Source of the DNA: JAAYDI01 sp052034005 | GTDB lineage: Bacteria > Planctomycetota > Planctomycetia > Pirellulales > Pirellulaceae | Direction of reading: 5' to 3' | Assembly (NCBI GenBank): GCA_052034005.1 | Contig: JBPOJB010000051.1 | Coordinates: 1 to 25,069, forward strand | Length of the DNA stretch: 25,069 nt | In this document: in pieces, positions 23,769-25,069 of the stretch | How positions within the stretch are numbered: the stretch's first letter is position 1 | Layout of the letters: each line of letters starts with the position of its first letter | The notes under the pieces: model-generated | What the model was told of the DNA's origin: nothing | Databases searched by the model: none | The model's input: the letters and a program-made list of their open reading frames with translations, nothing else | Program-made: the position numbers and the translations under genes

Positions 23769-25069
23769 ATGGCCCGACCGCGACAGACACTGATGGACTA
23801 TATGGTCATCGGCATCAGCCCCGCGCTGATCATGGGCATGGTCGGTAGCCTGCTGTTCTTCCTGCTGGCCGTGTTCTATCGCGGCGAATACCCCGAACGC
23901 CTGACCTTCATTTGTGCCATGTTCACCCTGGCGATCGTCCTGATCGCACGGATATCGATGGAGCGCGGCATCGAGTACGCGTCCTTGTTCGGGCTGGCGC
24001 TGGCCGGCGTGACCTTCTTGGCGATGTCGAGGTTCGTCGTCATCACCGGTCCGCTGGAGAGCCTGAGCGGGTGGATCAATTGCCTGCTCATCGCGGTGGT
24101 CTGGTGGAGCGCGCATAAGTTGACCTGGGACTGCACGTTCATCGACGACCAGCACGACGCGTCGGGCGAAGGCTTGCTGCAGGCCGTCGGGTTCGATACG
24201 GACACGGTGGAACGTCAGGTCGACGCCGTCCGATCCAGCGGCCCGCAGACGCCCGCAGCCGAGGATGGCGGCCGGCGGCCGGCCGCGGACCAGCGCCGCG
24301 GACCGGAGTGGTACCAACGCATGGTCGCGCGGCGCCGCCGCCCGCACACGCCGGGCGTATGGGTGCTGTACTACGCCTTGGCCGCACTGCCCCTCTTCGG
24401 CCTCGGGCAGTGGCTCATTCCCGCGTCCGACGTCGAGAGCCGCTGGCACGCGTTCCGGCTCATCTGCGTCTACGTGGCGTGCGCGCTGGGGTTGCTGCTG
24501 ACCACCAGCTTCCTCGGCCTGCGCCGCTACCTGCGGCAACGCAATCTCCAGATGCCGTTGGATATGGCCGGCCTGTGGCTCGGCATGGGCGCCGTGATGA
24601 TCGTCGCCGTGCTGCTCGTGTGCACCGTCCTGCCGCGCCCCGGCGCAACCCTCACGATCTCACAACTCCCCTTCGGATTCGGATCCCCCAGCCACCAGCG
24701 CACCAACCGGCATGCGCTGGGCAACGATGGCCCGGAACGGCCTCGCCAGTCCACGCACACCACCCCCCCAGCCAGGCCGCAGCCGACTGCGCCCGCCCCT
24801 TCCTCCGGCCAACAGCCCCCGGCTACCACGAGCGACGGGCCCGGCGCGCAACAGTCGTCCCAGTCCCGGAACGGACAGGCCCAGGACGGTCCACAGTCCC
24901 AAGCCGACCAACAGACGTTGAAACTCGATCCAGATGCGCCCAAAGCGGATGAACAAGGCGCACCGCGCCAGTCATCCGGCGCACCGCGCCAGTCCACGCA
25001 CACCAACCCCCAAGCCAGGCCGCAGCCGACTGCGCCCGCCCCTTCCTCCGGCCAACAGCCCCCGGCTAC
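23769..25069 (+). CDS. Seven-segment membrane protein with repetitive Pro/Gln/Ser tail, 3'-truncated by window end
   Basis: The reading frame from the ATG at 23769 stays open for 433 codons to the window edge. Hydrophobic segments lie at about residues 12-37, 43-62, 70-91, 98-117, 197-217, 229-250 and 266-288. A hydrophilic loop (about 120-195) separates the first four from the last three. After residue 290 the chain becomes Pro/Gln/Ser/Ala-rich and contains the repeat RQSTHT..ARPQPTAPAPSS at 326-353 and again from 407. In MoxR-DUF58 operons of this type the next gene often encodes a transglutaminase-like or DUF4129-like membrane protein. This may be such a protein with its catalytic domain beyond the edge, or a separate accessory protein. 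Function not recognisable from the visible part. Confidence 0.8.
   Translation, partial: MARPRQTLMDYMVIGISPALIMGMVGSLLFFLLAVFYRGEYPERLTFICAMFTLAIVLIARISMERGIEYASLFGLALAGVTFLAMSRFVVITGPLESLSGWINCLLIAVVWWSAHKLTWDCTFIDDQHDASGEGLLQAVGFDTDTVERQVDAVRSSGPQTPAAEDGGRRPAADQRRGPEWYQRMVARRRRPHTPGVWVLYYALAALPLFGLGQWLIPASDVESRWHAFRLICVYVACALGLLLTTSFLGLRRYLRQRNLQMPLDMAGLWLGMGAVMIVAVLLVCTVLPRPGATLTISQLPFGFGSPSHQRTNRHALGNDGPERPRQSTHTTPPARPQPTAPAPSSGQQPPATTSDGPGAQQSSQSRNGQAQDGPQSQADQQTLKLDPDAPKADEQGAPRQSSGAPRQSTHTNPQARPQPTAPAPSSGQQPPA
24744..24826 (+). repeat. 83-base in-frame direct repeat, copy 1
   Basis: This stretch recurs at 24987-25069 with two differences (24763 C versus A, 24769 C versus A). The offset is 243 bases (81 codons), so both copies are read in the same frame and encode the same Pro/Gln-rich peptide with two substitutions. 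The last 57 bases are identical. Confidence 0.9.
24957..24994 (+). repeat. Short tandem repeat GAPRQS(S/T), 21-base unit
   Basis: GGCGCACCGCGCCAGTC occurs at 24957-24973 and 24978-24994. The 21-base period is seven codons and gives GAPRQSSGAPRQST. It leads directly into the second copy of the 83-base repeat and points to expansion of the tail by slippage or unequal recombination. Confidence 0.85.
24987..25069 (+). repeat. 83-base in-frame direct repeat, copy 2, ending at the window edge
   Basis: This is the second copy of the unit at 24744-24826. The match runs to the very last base of the window, so its true length and any further copies cannot be seen. Confidence 0.9.

Overview
The window is about 25 kb of GC-rich, densely coding bacterial chromosome. 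It holds 16 genes that I consider real, one of them cut by the right edge. I saw no rRNA, tRNA, CRISPR array, transposase or integrase. No gene-free stretch exceeds 300 bases; the longest is the 208-base divergent spacer at 15140-15347. The gene content suggests a heterotrophic, carbohydrate-degrading bacterium of the Planctomycetota or a neighbouring group such as Hydrogenedentota. The pointers are a Tat-exported Gfo/Idh oxidoreductase, an exported SMP-30-like protein, a URO-D-family protein inside a sugar cluster, large secreted hydrolase-like proteins and a MoxR-DUF58-membrane protein set. This placement is an inference from content, not a marker-gene result.

Region 1 (118-10189) is a nine-gene divergent catabolic locus. 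The leftward arm runs SDR, class II aldolase, D-2-hydroxyacid dehydrogenase, GldA-type polyol dehydrogenase, exported SMP-30/gluconolactonase-like protein. The rightward arm runs a second, paralogous SDR, FGGY sugar kinase, URO-D-family protein, Tat-exported Gfo/Idh/MocA oxidoreductase. The two SDRs face away from each other across a 145-base spacer with a good sigma70-type promoter in each direction. Start/stop overlaps (ATGA) couple the aldolase to the hydroxyacid dehydrogenase and the kinase to the URO-D protein. The simplest reading is oxidation of a polyol or sugar to a ketose, phosphorylation by the kinase and cleavage by the aldolase, with reduction or oxidation of the aldehyde and hydroxyacid products. 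The exported genes at the two outer ends may form a separate oxidase/lactonase step outside the cytoplasm. The substrate is unknown, and no transporter or regulator lies in the locus.

Region 2 (10190-15139) has a strong hairpin between convergent genes, then a 1611-residue NAD-dependent glutamate dehydrogenase of the large class on the minus strand, which feeds glutamate carbon to 2-oxoglutarate.

Region 3 (15140-21427) carries two secreted proteins of unknown specificity, a 987-residue TIM-barrel-like hydrolase candidate and a 468-residue alpha/alpha-toroid-like protein. Between them lies a FetA/FetB-type ABC transporter on the minus strand. The spacer upstream of the toroid gene carries a perfect 9-N10-9 inverted repeat that looks like an operator.

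Region 4 (21469-25069) is a MoxR ATPase, a DUF58 protein and a seven-segment membrane protein, in that order on the plus strand. The membrane protein has a Pro/Gln/Ser-rich tail that contains an 83-base in-frame direct repeat, and the second copy runs exactly to the end of the window.
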